Shown: positions 27,524 through 35,201 of the stretch, piece by piece
Numbering within the stretch: position 1 is the stretch's first letter
How the letters are laid out: each line of letters begins with the position of its first letter
Origin: Agrobacterium fabrum str. C58
GTDB lineage: Bacteria > Pseudomonadota > Alphaproteobacteria > Rhizobiales > Rhizobiaceae
DNA length: 64,000 nt
Direction: 5' to 3'
Assembly (NCBI RefSeq): GCF_000092025.1
Contig: NC_003062.2
Coordinates: forward strand, 2,706,001 to 2,770,000
Program-made: the position numbers and the translations under genes
Notes under the pieces: model-generated
Seen by the model: the letters and a program-made list of their open reading frames with translations, nothing else
What the model was told of the DNA's origin: nothing
Databases searched by the model: none

Positions 27524-28426
27524 TCAGCCCTGTTCACGATTGTTGAGTTTTTCGAGGTAAAGCAGGATGCCGCTATGATCGATATCCGCCCCGCCATCAC
27601 CGACGAAATCATCGAATTCCCGCGTCACCTGCTGGGTGAGTGGCAGGGTAAGAGCGAGATCCTTGGCCGTTGCAAGCACGCCGTTCAGATCCTTGAGCTG
27701 GAACTTGGACGGACCGCCCGGCACGAAATTGCGCTTCACCATGCGTTCGCCATGCAGTTCCAGAATCCGACTTTCGGCAAAACCGCCGCGTATGGCATTG
27801 CGGAACCCTTCGCGGGACGCTCCGCCCGCCTCCACCAGCATCATCGCTTCGGCAACAGCGCCGATGGTGATGGCGACGATCTGCTGGTTGGCGAGCTTGC
27901 AGAGCTGGCCCGCACCCGAGGGGCCGACATAGGTGAGCCGGCCCATCGGCGCGAAGACATCCACAAGTCCAGATATCAATGCCTCGTCACCGCCCGCCAT
28001 GATGGCGAGCGTGCCGGCCGTTGCACCGGGCACACCACCGGAAACCGGTGCATCGACGTGATGAATACCCATTGCCTGTAGACGGGAAGAGTGTTCGCGC
28101 GCAATAGGCGGCGCAATCGAACTGCTGTCGATCACGACGGCACCTTTTGCCAGCGCTTCGGCCACGCCCGCCTCGAACAGCACTTCGCCCACGGCATTGC
28201 CATCGCTCAGCATGGTGATGACGATATCGGCACCCCTTGCGGCCTCCGCCGGAGAGGCCGCCAGAACGGCACCATCGGCAACGAGCGCCTGCGCCTTATC
28301 GACGCTGCGGTTCCAGACCTTTACCGAAAAGCCGGTACCCAGCAAACGCCGGGCCATCGGCCCGCCCATCAGGCCCGTGCCGATAAAGGCGACAGACCGC
28401 TTCTTCTCCTCCCCGCCGACACTCAT
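27524..28426 (-). CDS. NAD-dependent beta-hydroxyacid dehydrogenase (3-HIBADH / LtnD-like)
   Basis: A 300-residue enzyme of the 3-hydroxyisobutyrate dehydrogenase superfamily. The Rossmann motif is AFIGTGLMGGPMA near residue 13, the substrate loop is DAPVSGGVPGATAGTL near 125, and catalytic Lys177 lies in GQLCKLANQ. The start ATG overlaps the stop of the upstream dehydrogenase as ATGA, indicating translational coupling. Family members act on tartronate semialdehyde, L-threonate or 3-hydroxyisobutyrate; the acid-sugar neighbours favour a threonate- or glycerate-like substrate, but this is inference. Confidence 0.83.
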   Translation of the reverse strand: MSVGGEEKKRSVAFIGTGLMGGPMARRLLGTGFSVKVWNRSVDKAQALVADGAVLAASPAEAARGADIVITMLSDGNAVGEVLFEAGVAEALAKGAVVIDSSSIAPPIAREHSSRLQAMGIHHVDAPVSGGVPGATAGTLAIMAGGDEALISGLVDVFAPMGRLTYVGPSGAGQLCKLANQQIVAITIGAVAEAMMLVEAGGASREGFRNAIRGGFAESRILELHGERMVKRNFVPGGPSKFQLKDLNGVLATAKDLALTLPLTQQVTREFDDFVGDGGADIDHSGILLYLEKLNNREQG

Positions 28427-29409
28427 TTCAGTGAACCTCCCAGTTCGTCCTCAATATGAACCTGAATGATCTCTTCAAACGAGCTCTCGGCCGTAAAGCC
28501 GAGCTCGCGGGCGCGCTTTGCTTCGAAGCCGGGTGCCCAGCCTTCGCACATGCGCATGATCATCTCATTCGGTTCACGGCGGATGAGCGCAACGGCCTTT
28601 TCACCGGCAACCTTGCGCAGCGCCTCGATCTGTTCGCCAACGGTGGCGCTGAGGCCCGGCATGGAAAGGTTGCGGCGCGGGCCGACCTTTTCCACGTCGA
28701 TCATCGCACCATGGATAAGGAAACCGACGGCGGAACGCGGCGAGGCATGCCAGTGGCGAATGCTCTCCGGAACCGGCAGAACCGCTTCCTGGCCGACCAG
28801 CGGCTCGCGCAGGATATTGGAGAAGAAGCCGGAGGCGGCAGCATTGGGCTTGCCGGGACGAATGCAGATTGTCGGCAGACGAATGCCGATACCGTCAAAG
28901 AAACCGCGGCGGCTGTAGTCGGACAGCAGTAGCTCGCAGATTGCCTTCTGTGTGCCATAGCTTGTCAGCGGCGTGGTGTGGAATTCATCCGGGATCGGAT
29001 AGGGAAGCGGCGCGCCAAAAACGGCAATCGACGAGGTGAAGACCACGCGCGGCTTGTAGCCATCCTTGCCATTGGCAATGCGGATGGCGTCGAAGAGATA
29101 ACGGGTGCCATCGAGATTGATGCGGTAGCCCTTGTCGAAATCAAGCTCGGCCTCACCGGAGACGATGGCCGCAAGATGGAAGATGACATCGGGACGGGCT
29201 TCGACCAGCTTTTCGGCTTCGCCCGGCGCCGAGAGATCGGCCGCCCGCGCGTCGACTGCACCGGAAAAACCGGCGGGAGCTTCAGGCTGGAACACGTCGA
29301 TGAGCGTGAACTTCTCGACCGGCTTGCCGCCGAGCGATCCGTCCTTGACGAGACGCTGCGTCAGCTTGCGGCCAACCATGCCTGCGGCGCCGATGATTGC
29401 GATATGCAT
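28423..29409 (-). CDS. NAD-dependent epimerase/dehydratase family, D-erythronate dehydrogenase (DenD)-like
   Basis: A 328-residue extended short-chain dehydrogenase. The nucleotide motif is IIGAAGMVGRKL at residues 5-16, the active site is Tyr151 and Lys155 (SYGTQK) with Ser126/127, and RLPTICIRPGKPN plus [15 protein letters not shown] are typical of the DenD group, which oxidises D-erythronate at C2. The DUF1537 kinase that normally follows DenD in erythronate pathways is absent here. It is the first gene of the leftward operon, behind a 21-bp palindrome in the divergent promoter. Confidence 0.82.
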   Translation of the reverse strand: MHIAIIGAAGMVGRKLTQRLVKDGSLGGKPVEKFTLIDVFQPEAPAGFSGAVDARAADLSAPGEAEKLVEARPDVIFHLAAIVSGEAELDFDKGYRINLDGTRYLFDAIRIANGKDGYKPRVVFTSSIAVFGAPLPYPIPDEFHTTPLTSYGTQKAICELLLSDYSRRGFFDGIGIRLPTICIRPGKPNAAASGFFSNILREPLVGQEAVLPVPESIRHWHASPRSAVGFLIHGAMIDVEKVGPRRNLSMPGLSATVGEQIEALRKVAGEKAVALIRREPNEMIMRMCEGWAPGFEAKRARELGFTAESSFEEIIQVHIEDELGGSLK

Positions 29410-29486
29410 GTCTTCCTCCTCTATGTCCCGGCCATTCTCCCGGGACCGAAAATCACCATCGGCCTCGTGACCGATAAATTAGCTTG

Positions 29487-29507
29487 TAAGGTTGTCTGAT
29501 AACCTTA
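29487..29507. promoter_or_regulatory. Palindromic operator in the divergent acid-sugar promoter (probable GntR site)
   Basis: TAAGGTT and AACCTTA are perfect seven-base arms around GTCTGAT, itself nearly symmetrical (core TTGTCTGATAA). It lies between the DenD-like operon and the D-2-hydroxyacid dehydrogenase gene and shares its core with two sites upstream of xylX. The length and symmetry fit a dimeric GntR/FadR regulator, which is encoded 1.6 kb away. Confidence 0.65.
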
Positions 29508-29608
29508 TATGATCCGATTGAAAATAGTATTTTTCACAAACCGGTAAAAGCAAGGGCGAAAGACTCTTGCGTGGATATTTTAGGGCGGATTGGACGGAGA
29601 GGGTGGAA

Positions 29609-31045
29609 TTGAGCGAACACGATATCGGGGAATTGCGGTTCTCGTTGAAGAACAGGCTGGGTGAGGCTCTACTGTTGACCTCTCAGGAAGACATGCTGCG
29701 TTATTGCCGCGACTGGCACGGCGACGTCACCAGCTCGGCCGTGGCCGTCATCCGCCCCCGCTCAACCAAGGAAGTGTCCGATACGGTGATCGCCTGCGCC
29801 GAACTCGGCCTCGCCATCATTCCCCAGGGCGGAAATACCGGGCTGGTGCTCGGCGGCATTCCCGATGCGCCCAAACATCAGGTGGTGCTAAGCCTTGAGC
29901 GTATGAACGCGATCCGCACCATAGACAGCGATGATTTTTCGGCCGTAGTCGAAGCCGGCTGCATCCTCTCGGAATTCAAGGATGCAGTTCAGGACAAGGG
30001 CATGTTTTTCCCGCTGTCGCTCGGCGCGCAGGGCAGCTGCCGCATTGGCGGCAACGTCTCCACCAATGCCGGCGGCATCAATGTCCTGCGTTATGGCATG
30101 ACCCGCGAACTGGTTTTGGGTCTTGAAGTGGTCCTGCCGGATGGCACCATCTGGAATGGCCTGTCGACCCTGCGCAAAGACAATCGCGGCATCGACCTGA
30201 AGCAGCTTTTCATCGGTGCGGAAGGAACCCTCGGCATCATCACCGCGGTTGCCGTCAAACTTTACCCCAATCCCGAACATGTCGAGACGGCGCTGCTCGG
30301 CCTCAATTCGCTTGATGACGCCATCAAGCTTTACCGCCGCGCCCGCCGCGAATGCTGCGACCTCATGTCCGCATTCGAATTCATGCCGCCCGTCGCCTTC
30401 ACGCTGGCGATCGAGGCTATTCCCGATCTGAAGATGCCGATCGCCGGCGATTATCCCGCCTATGTGCTGATGGAGATTTCCGGCTCAGGGCTGGTGGATA
30501 CGGCCGACCTTATGGGGCGTTTCCTCGAGGGCGTGATGGAAGATGGCCTGGTGCTGGACGGCGTCATCGCTTCCTCCCGCGCGCAGGCGCAGTCGCTCTG
30601 GCTGTTCCGCGAGGGCATGAACGAAGGCCAGGCGCTGCGCGGCAGCCATATGCGCACCGATATCTCGGTGCCGCTCTCCAAACTCGCGGCTTTCGTGGCC
30701 GAGGCGGAAGCCGAACTGGCGGAAAAACTCCCCGAATGCCTTGCGGTTTCCTACGGTCACGTCGGAGACGGCAATGTCCACCTCAACGTGCTGCCGCCCA
30801 ACGGTGCAACACTGGAGGAGCGTGAGGCCTTTATCTACAAGTCCAAGACACTCGTGAACGAAGTCCTCGACCGTTACGTCGGCAGCATCAGTGCCGAACA
30901 CGGCATTGGCCGCCTGAAACGCTCCGATTTCGAAAGCCGGCTATCGGATGTGCAGCGTCGGATGATCACGGGTTTGAAAAATGCCTTCGATCCCGATTTG
31001 CGAATGAATCCCGGTTGCCAGATAACCCTGCAACCGGATAGCTAA
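29609..31045 (+). CDS. FAD-binding D-2-hydroxyacid dehydrogenase (GlcD/D2HGDH family)
   Basis: About 478 residues. The N-terminal VAO-type FAD domain has AVIRPRSTKEVSDTV, PQGGNTGLVLGG, GAQGSCRIGGNVSTNAGG and FIGAEGTLGIITAV. The C-terminal cap ends with the metal-binding SYGHVGDGNVHLNV, SAEHGIG and the late MNPGCQI. The group oxidises D-2-hydroxyglutarate, D-lactate or related acids. I prefer the TTG at 29609 with GGAGAGGG just upstream; the frame opens at a TTG at 29567. Placement in the acid-sugar locus, divergent from the DenD-like operon, suggests it oxidises a D-2-hydroxyacid intermediate or substrate. Confidence 0.85.
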   Translation: MSEHDIGELRFSLKNRLGEALLLTSQEDMLRYCRDWHGDVTSSAVAVIRPRSTKEVSDTVIACAELGLAIIPQGGNTGLVLGGIPDAPKHQVVLSLERMNAIRTIDSDDFSAVVEAGCILSEFKDAVQDKGMFFPLSLGAQGSCRIGGNVSTNAGGINVLRYGMTRELVLGLEVVLPDGTIWNGLSTLRKDNRGIDLKQLFIGAEGTLGIITAVAVKLYPNPEHVETALLGLNSLDDAIKLYRRARRECCDLMSAFEFMPPVAFTLAIEAIPDLKMPIAGDYPAYVLMEISGSGLVDTADLMGRFLEGVMEDGLVLDGVIASSRAQAQSLWLFREGMNEGQALRGSHMRTDISVPLSKLAAFVAEAEAELAEKLPECLAVSYGHVGDGNVHLNVLPPNGATLEEREAFIYKSKTLVNEVLDRYVGSISAEHGIGRLKRSDFESRLSDVQRRMITGLKNAFDPDLRMNPGCQITLQPDS

Positions 31046-31058
31046 TCGAGAAATAACA

Positions 31059-31084
31059 AAGGCGGTTTGAACACGCCGCCTTTG
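31059..31084 (+). terminator. Hairpin after the dehydrogenase gene, weak terminator
   Basis: Eight-bp stem AAAGGCGG / CCGCCTTT with a ten-base loop, 13 bases after the stop. It is followed only by TTT from the stem and then GAAAA, so read-through into the GntR gene is likely. Confidence 0.5.
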
Positions 31085-31161
31085 AAAACCCGCTGGCGGC
31101 GAAGGAGGAAGTCGCTGCCGCGGGAAAACGAACCAATCGTTTCTGTGGAACGGGAGCAATC

Positions 31162-31878
31162 ATGACGCTGGAGTTCAATCAGATACATCGCAACGATCAT
31201 CTGCCCGGCCGTATCGCCGCGGAGATCGCTCGCGAGATCAATGATTCGCAGCTCGGGCCGGGTGACAGGCTGCCGACGGAACATGTGCTTGCAAAAACCT
31301 TCGGCGTCAGCCGTTCGGTCATTCGCGAGGCGATCGCGCAACTGCGCAACGAAGGTTTCGTTGAAACCCGGCAAGGGGTAGGCGCTTTTGTAACCGATCC
31401 GCGGCAACGATTGTCGATCCGGATCGAGCAATCCACCCTGAACGATCCCGAAAACTTCCGAGACCTGATGCAACTTCGGATGTCGCTGGAGATCGATGCC
31501 GCAGGCCTTGCGGCATTACATCACAAACCCGAACATCTGGAAAAGTTCGACAAGGCCATTTACGGCATGCGCAATGCTATCGAATGGTCCAAGGACGGGG
31601 TCGAAGCTGATCTCGATTTCCATCGCACCATGGCGCAAGCCACCGGTAATGAATATTTCCTGATTTTTCTTGGCTTCATTGCCCAACGCATTAGTTCGGC
31701 CATCAATACCGCTTTTTCGCGGGCCGTTTACGGCGAAATCCTGGAAATTACCATAAACGAGCATGTCGTGCTGCGGGACGCCATTGCATCGCGAAATGTT
31801 GCGCTGGCGCGAGATGCCATGCGTCAGCACATTTTAGGCGCTGCCCGACGGCTGAACATTGATCTCGACATCTTCTGA
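31162..31878 (+). CDS. GntR-family regulator, FadR (FCD) subfamily
   Basis: A 238-residue regulator. The winged helix near residues 15-75 includes GDRLPTEHVLAKTFGVSRSV followed by IREAIAQLRNEGFVETRQG, and the all-helical FCD ligand domain follows near 95-225 with the metal/ligand histidines in DLDFHRTMAQATGN and INEHVVLRDAI. The ATG has GGGAG seven bases upstream. FCD regulators typically sense carboxylic or sugar acids and repress adjacent catabolic operons. The palindrome at 29487 and the related sites before xylX are its probable targets. Confidence 0.9.
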   Translation: MTLEFNQIHRNDHLPGRIAAEIAREINDSQLGPGDRLPTEHVLAKTFGVSRSVIREAIAQLRNEGFVETRQGVGAFVTDPRQRLSIRIEQSTLNDPENFRDLMQLRMSLEIDAAGLAALHHKPEHLEKFDKAIYGMRNAIEWSKDGVEADLDFHRTMAQATGNEYFLIFLGFIAQRISSAINTAFSRAVYGEILEITINEHVVLRDAIASRNVALARDAMRQHILGAARRLNIDLDIF

Positions 31879-31958
31879 TCTTTGGACGCCGTTGGTATTG
31901 AAGCTATAGGACAGCTTTGCCGCATTTGTTGGATGGCGATGGCGAATAAGGCGAATTT

Positions 31959-31969
31959 TTGTCTGATGC
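31959..31969. promoter_or_regulatory. Second TTGTCTGAT operator-like site upstream of xylX
   Basis: TTGTCTGATGC shares nine of eleven bases with the core of the palindrome at 29487. It lies in the 203-base gap before xylX, 113 bases ahead of the start codon. Confidence 0.45.
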
Positions 31970-32016
31970 ACCGCTAGACTCGCCGCAAAAGTCATACTAA
32001 GAAGAATGAGATTAGG

Positions 32017-32027
32017 TTGTCAGACAT
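32017..32027. promoter_or_regulatory. Third operator-like site, TGTCAGACA palindrome, upstream of xylX
   Basis: AGGTTGTCAGACATCC contains the perfect palindrome TGTC-A-GACA and repeats the AGGTTGTC arm of the site at 29487. A reversed half, CCAGACAA, follows immediately. It ends 55 bases before the xylX start, a position suited to repression. Confidence 0.55.
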
Positions 32028-32081
32028 CCAGACAATAAGACCGCAGGAGGCGGCCTGTGGGATGCTGAAGGGGAGGACTAT

Positions 32082-33242
32082 ATGACCGGCACAAGGTCCA
32101 TCGACGCTACCGCAATTCTGCCTGACGATTTCGAAAACGCGCTGCTCGTCGGCCGCGTCTGGTCGAAAAGCGAAGGCGGGCCCTGCCCCGTGCTGCTCAA
32201 GGGCGGCGTGCTTTATGACCTCACCTCGCTTTCCCCCACCATGTCCGAACTTCTGGAAAAGACGGATCTGGTGGAGCAGCTTGCCGTCACCAGCACCTTC
32301 GTCGCGCTCGGCGCGCTTGACGCGTTTCTGGACGGTTCCGCTGGCGAGCTTCTTGCCCCCAACGACATTCAAGCCGTCAAGGCCGCCGGCGTCACCTTTG
32401 CCGACAGCATGCTGGAACGAGTGATCGAGGAGCAGGCCAAGGGTGATCCGCTGCGCGCGCAGGAAATCCGTGGACGGCTCGCTCCGGTTCTCGGCGACAA
32501 TCTGAAGGGACTTGAGGCCGGTTCGGAAAAAGCCGCTGAAGTGAAGAAACTACTCCAGGAAATGGGCCTCTGGTCGCAATATCTGGAAGTTGGTATCGGC
32601 CCGGATGCGGAAATCTTCTCCAAGGCGCAGGCTATGGCCTCCGTCGGCTGCGGCGCGCTGATCGGCGTTCACCCGAAATCGCAGTGGAACAACCCGGAGC
32701 CGGAAGTGGTGCTTGCCATCGCTTCCGATGGCCGCATCGTTGGCGCGACGCTCGGCAACGACGTCAACCTGCGCGATTTCGAAGGCCGCTCCGCCCTTCT
32801 GCTCAGCAAGGCGAAGGACAACAACGCATCCTGCGCGATCGGTCCTTTCATCCGCCTGTTCGACGGCAATTTCACCATTGAAGACGTGAAGAAGTCGCAG
32901 ATCTCGCTTCTGGTCGAGGGCGAAGACGGTTTCACCATGACGGGCGTCAGCGCGATGCAGGCAATCAGCCGCACGCCGGAAAACCTTGCGTCCCAGCTCT
33001 TGAACCGCAACCATCAATATCCAGATGGCGCCGTCTTCTTCCTTGGCACGATGTTCGCGCCGGTCAAGGACCGCCATGGCCCGGGTCTCGGCTTCACCCA
33101 CTCCAAGGGCGACCGCGTCGAAATCTCGACACCCAAGCTCGGCAAGCTGATCAACTGGGTAACGACGACTGACGAATGCCCGGAATGGACATTCGGCACC
33201 GTGGCCCTGATGCGCAACCTGGCGAAACGCGGACTGCTCTAG
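32082..33242 (+). CDS. xylX: FAH-family 2-keto-3-deoxy-pentonate dehydratase, XylX type
   Basis: A 386-residue fumarylacetoacetate hydrolase-fold protein. The metal and active-site signatures are WNNPEPEVVL, LGNDVNLRDFEGRS and SKAKDNNASCAIGPF, and the C-terminus is TPKLG...WTFG...MRNLAKRGLL. Its pattern and length closely match what I remember of Caulobacter XylX, which dehydrates 2-keto-3-deoxy-D-xylonate to 2-oxoglutarate semialdehyde in the Weimberg pathway. GGGGAGGA precedes the ATG. With the xylD-like dehydratase nearby it supplies the two dehydration steps of a pentonate pathway; the semialdehyde dehydrogenase would have to lie elsewhere. It heads the operon with the TRAP genes. Confidence 0.83.
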   Translation: MTGTRSIDATAILPDDFENALLVGRVWSKSEGGPCPVLLKGGVLYDLTSLSPTMSELLEKTDLVEQLAVTSTFVALGALDAFLDGSAGELLAPNDIQAVKAAGVTFADSMLERVIEEQAKGDPLRAQEIRGRLAPVLGDNLKGLEAGSEKAAEVKKLLQEMGLWSQYLEVGIGPDAEIFSKAQAMASVGCGALIGVHPKSQWNNPEPEVVLAIASDGRIVGATLGNDVNLRDFEGRSALLLSKAKDNNASCAIGPFIRLFDGNFTIEDVKKSQISLLVEGEDGFTMTGVSAMQAISRTPENLASQLLNRNHQYPDGAVFFLGTMFAPVKDRHGPGLGFTHSKGDRVEISTPKLGKLINWVTTTDECPEWTFGTVALMRNLAKRGLL

Positions 33243-33250
33243 GCAATCCC

Positions 33251-33273
33251 GCAAAACCGCATTTCGGTTTTGC
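33251..33273 (+). other. Intra-operon hairpin between xylX and dctQ
   Basis: Perfect nine-bp stem GCAAAACCG / CGGTTTTGC with a CATTT loop, starting eight bases after the xylX stop. No T-run follows, so it is more likely an mRNA processing or stability element, or a partial attenuator, than a full terminator. Confidence 0.5.
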
Positions 33274-33358
33274 ACCCAGAATTGCGAAAACCAATAGGTG
33301 GAGTATTGAAGGCGATCCTTCGCTGAAAATGCTCCAGATATTTCTTCGGGAGGGGAAA

Positions 33359-33889
33359 ATGCAAAAGACCATCAATCTCTTTTACCGGATTCTCGAAATC
33401 ATTCTCGTCCTGCTGCTCGCCGGCATGTCGATCATGGTCTTCGTCAACGTCGTCATGCGTTACACGATGAATTCCGGCATCAACGTCTCGGAAGAGCTGT
33501 CGCGTTATTTCTTCGTGTGGCTGACCTTCCTCGGCGCCGTTCTGACCTTCCGCGAAAACAGCCACATGGGCATCGAAACGCTCGTGATGTTCCTGTCGCG
33601 CCGCGCCCGCATCGTCTGCATGATCGTGTCGAACATCATCATTCTGGGCTGTTCCGCCATCTTCTTCTGGGGAACTTGGAAACAGTCCGCCATCAATGCC
33701 AGCATGCACGCCCCTGTCACCAAGCTGTCGATGATCTGGGTCTACGGCATCGGCATGTTCACCGGCTGCCTGATGTTCATCATCGCCCTTGAACGCCTTT
33801 ATCGGTATGTGACGGGCGGCGTGACAGAGGACGAAATCGCCCAGTTCGCCGGCGAGAACCTCACGATCGAACAGCTTTCGGAGCGCTGA
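33359..33889 (+). CDS. dctQ: TRAP transporter small permease (DctQ)
   Basis: A 176-residue four-helix membrane subunit. Helices are near residues 8-30 (ILEIILVLLLAGMSIMVFV), 48-68 (RYFFVWLTFLGAVL), 88-110 (IVCMIVSNIIILGCSAIFFW) and 128-148. It carries the family pattern EELSRYFFVWLTFLGA and FRENSHMGIE. I chose the ATG at 33359 because GGGAGGGG lies just upstream; the frame is open to 33176, where it would overlap xylX. It couples DctM to the membrane in sodium-driven solute uptake. Confidence 0.92.
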   Translation: MQKTINLFYRILEIILVLLLAGMSIMVFVNVVMRYTMNSGINVSEELSRYFFVWLTFLGAVLTFRENSHMGIETLVMFLSRRARIVCMIVSNIIILGCSAIFFWGTWKQSAINASMHAPVTKLSMIWVYGIGMFTGCLMFIIALERLYRYVTGGVTEDEIAQFAGENLTIEQLSER

Positions 33890-33893
33890 TACC

Positions 33894-35171
33894 ATGACAC
33901 TTTTCGTTTTTGTCGGCTCTCTTCTCGGAGCCATGGCGATTGGCGTTCCCGTCGCTTTCTCGCTGATGTTCTGCGGCGTCGTGCTAATGTGGTACATGGG
34001 CATGTTCAACACGGCGATCATCGCCCAGAACATGATTTCGGGCGCGGATACCTTCACGCTGCTCGCCATCCCCTTCTTCATTCTGGCCGGTGAACTGATG
34101 AACTCCGGTGGTCTTTCCCGCCGTATCATCGATTTTGCGATTGCGCTCGTCGGCCATATCCGTGGCGGCCTCGGCATCGTGGCGATCGTCGCGGCCATCA
34201 TCATGGCCAGCATCTCCGGTTCGGCCGCTGCCGACACCGCAGCCCTTGCCGCAATCCTCATCCCGATGATGGCGAAAGCCGGTTACAACATTCCGCGCTC
34301 CGGCGGCCTGATTGCTGCGGGCGGCATCATTGCCCCGGTCATTCCGCCCTCCATGGCCTTCATCGTCTTCGGCGTCGCCGCCAACGTCTCGATCACCCAG
34401 CTTTTCCTTGCCGGTATCGTACCCGGTATTCTGATGGGCATTTCGCTGATCATCGCCTGGCTGATCGTGGTCCGTAAGGATAACATCAAGCCTCTGCCCA
34501 AGACTTCGGGCAAAGAACGTCTGGTTGCAACGGTCCGCGCCGGCTGGGCGCTTGGCATGCCGGTCATCATTCTGGGCGGCATCAAGGCCGGCATCATGAC
34601 GCCGACGGAAGCCGCCGTTGTCGCTGCCGGCTACGCTCTTTTCGTCGGCATGGTGATCTACCGCGAACTGAAGCCGGCGGATCTGTTCCACGTTCTTCTA
34701 CGCGCTGCCAAAAGCACCTCGATCATCATGTTTCTCGTCTGCGCAGCACTTGTCTCCGCATGGCTCATCACGGCCGCGAACATTCCAAACGAAGTCGCTG
34801 GTTATATCGAACCGCTGATCGATCGTCCGATGCTTCTGATGGTTGCGATGATGGTGCTGGTCTTCATCGTCGGAACCGCCCTCGACCTGACCCCCACCAT
34901 CCTGATCCTGACGCCCGTTCTGATGCCCATCGTCAAGCAGGCAGGCATCGACCCGGTCTATTTCGGCGTCCTCTTCATCATCAACAACGCCATCGGCCTG
35001 ATTACGCCTCCGGTTGGCGTCGTGCTGAACGTCGTCTCGGGCGTCGGACGCATCCCGCTCGGCAAGGTCACGATCGGCGTCTGGCCGTTCCTCGTTGCCG
35101 AAACCATCGTTCTGGCGCTGCTGGTGATTTTCCCCGACATCGTCATGGTTCCGTTGCAGTACCTTCGTTAA
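33894..35171 (+). CDS. dctM: TRAP transporter large permease (DctM)
   Basis: The 425-residue transport subunit has about twelve helices and the DctM hallmarks AIPFFILAGELMNSGGLSRR, SGSAAADTAALAAILIPMM and PPSMAFIVFG. It begins four bases after dctQ, so the two are translationally linked. Together with DctP it moves a carboxylate or sugar acid across the inner membrane using the sodium gradient. Confidence 0.94.
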   Translation: MTLFVFVGSLLGAMAIGVPVAFSLMFCGVVLMWYMGMFNTAIIAQNMISGADTFTLLAIPFFILAGELMNSGGLSRRIIDFAIALVGHIRGGLGIVAIVAAIIMASISGSAAADTAALAAILIPMMAKAGYNIPRSGGLIAAGGIIAPVIPPSMAFIVFGVAANVSITQLFLAGIVPGILMGISLIIAWLIVVRKDNIKPLPKTSGKERLVATVRAGWALGMPVIILGGIKAGIMTPTEAAVVAAGYALFVGMVIYRELKPADLFHVLLRAAKSTSIIMFLVCAALVSAWLITAANIPNEVAGYIEPLIDRPMLLMVAMMVLVFIVGTALDLTPTILILTPVLMPIVKQAGIDPVYFGVLFIINNAIGLITPPVGVVLNVVSGVGRIPLGKVTIGVWPFLVAETIVLALLVIFPDIVMVPLQYLR

Positions 35172-35201
35172 TTTCTCGAACACAATCCAAGGGAGGATAT
35201 T

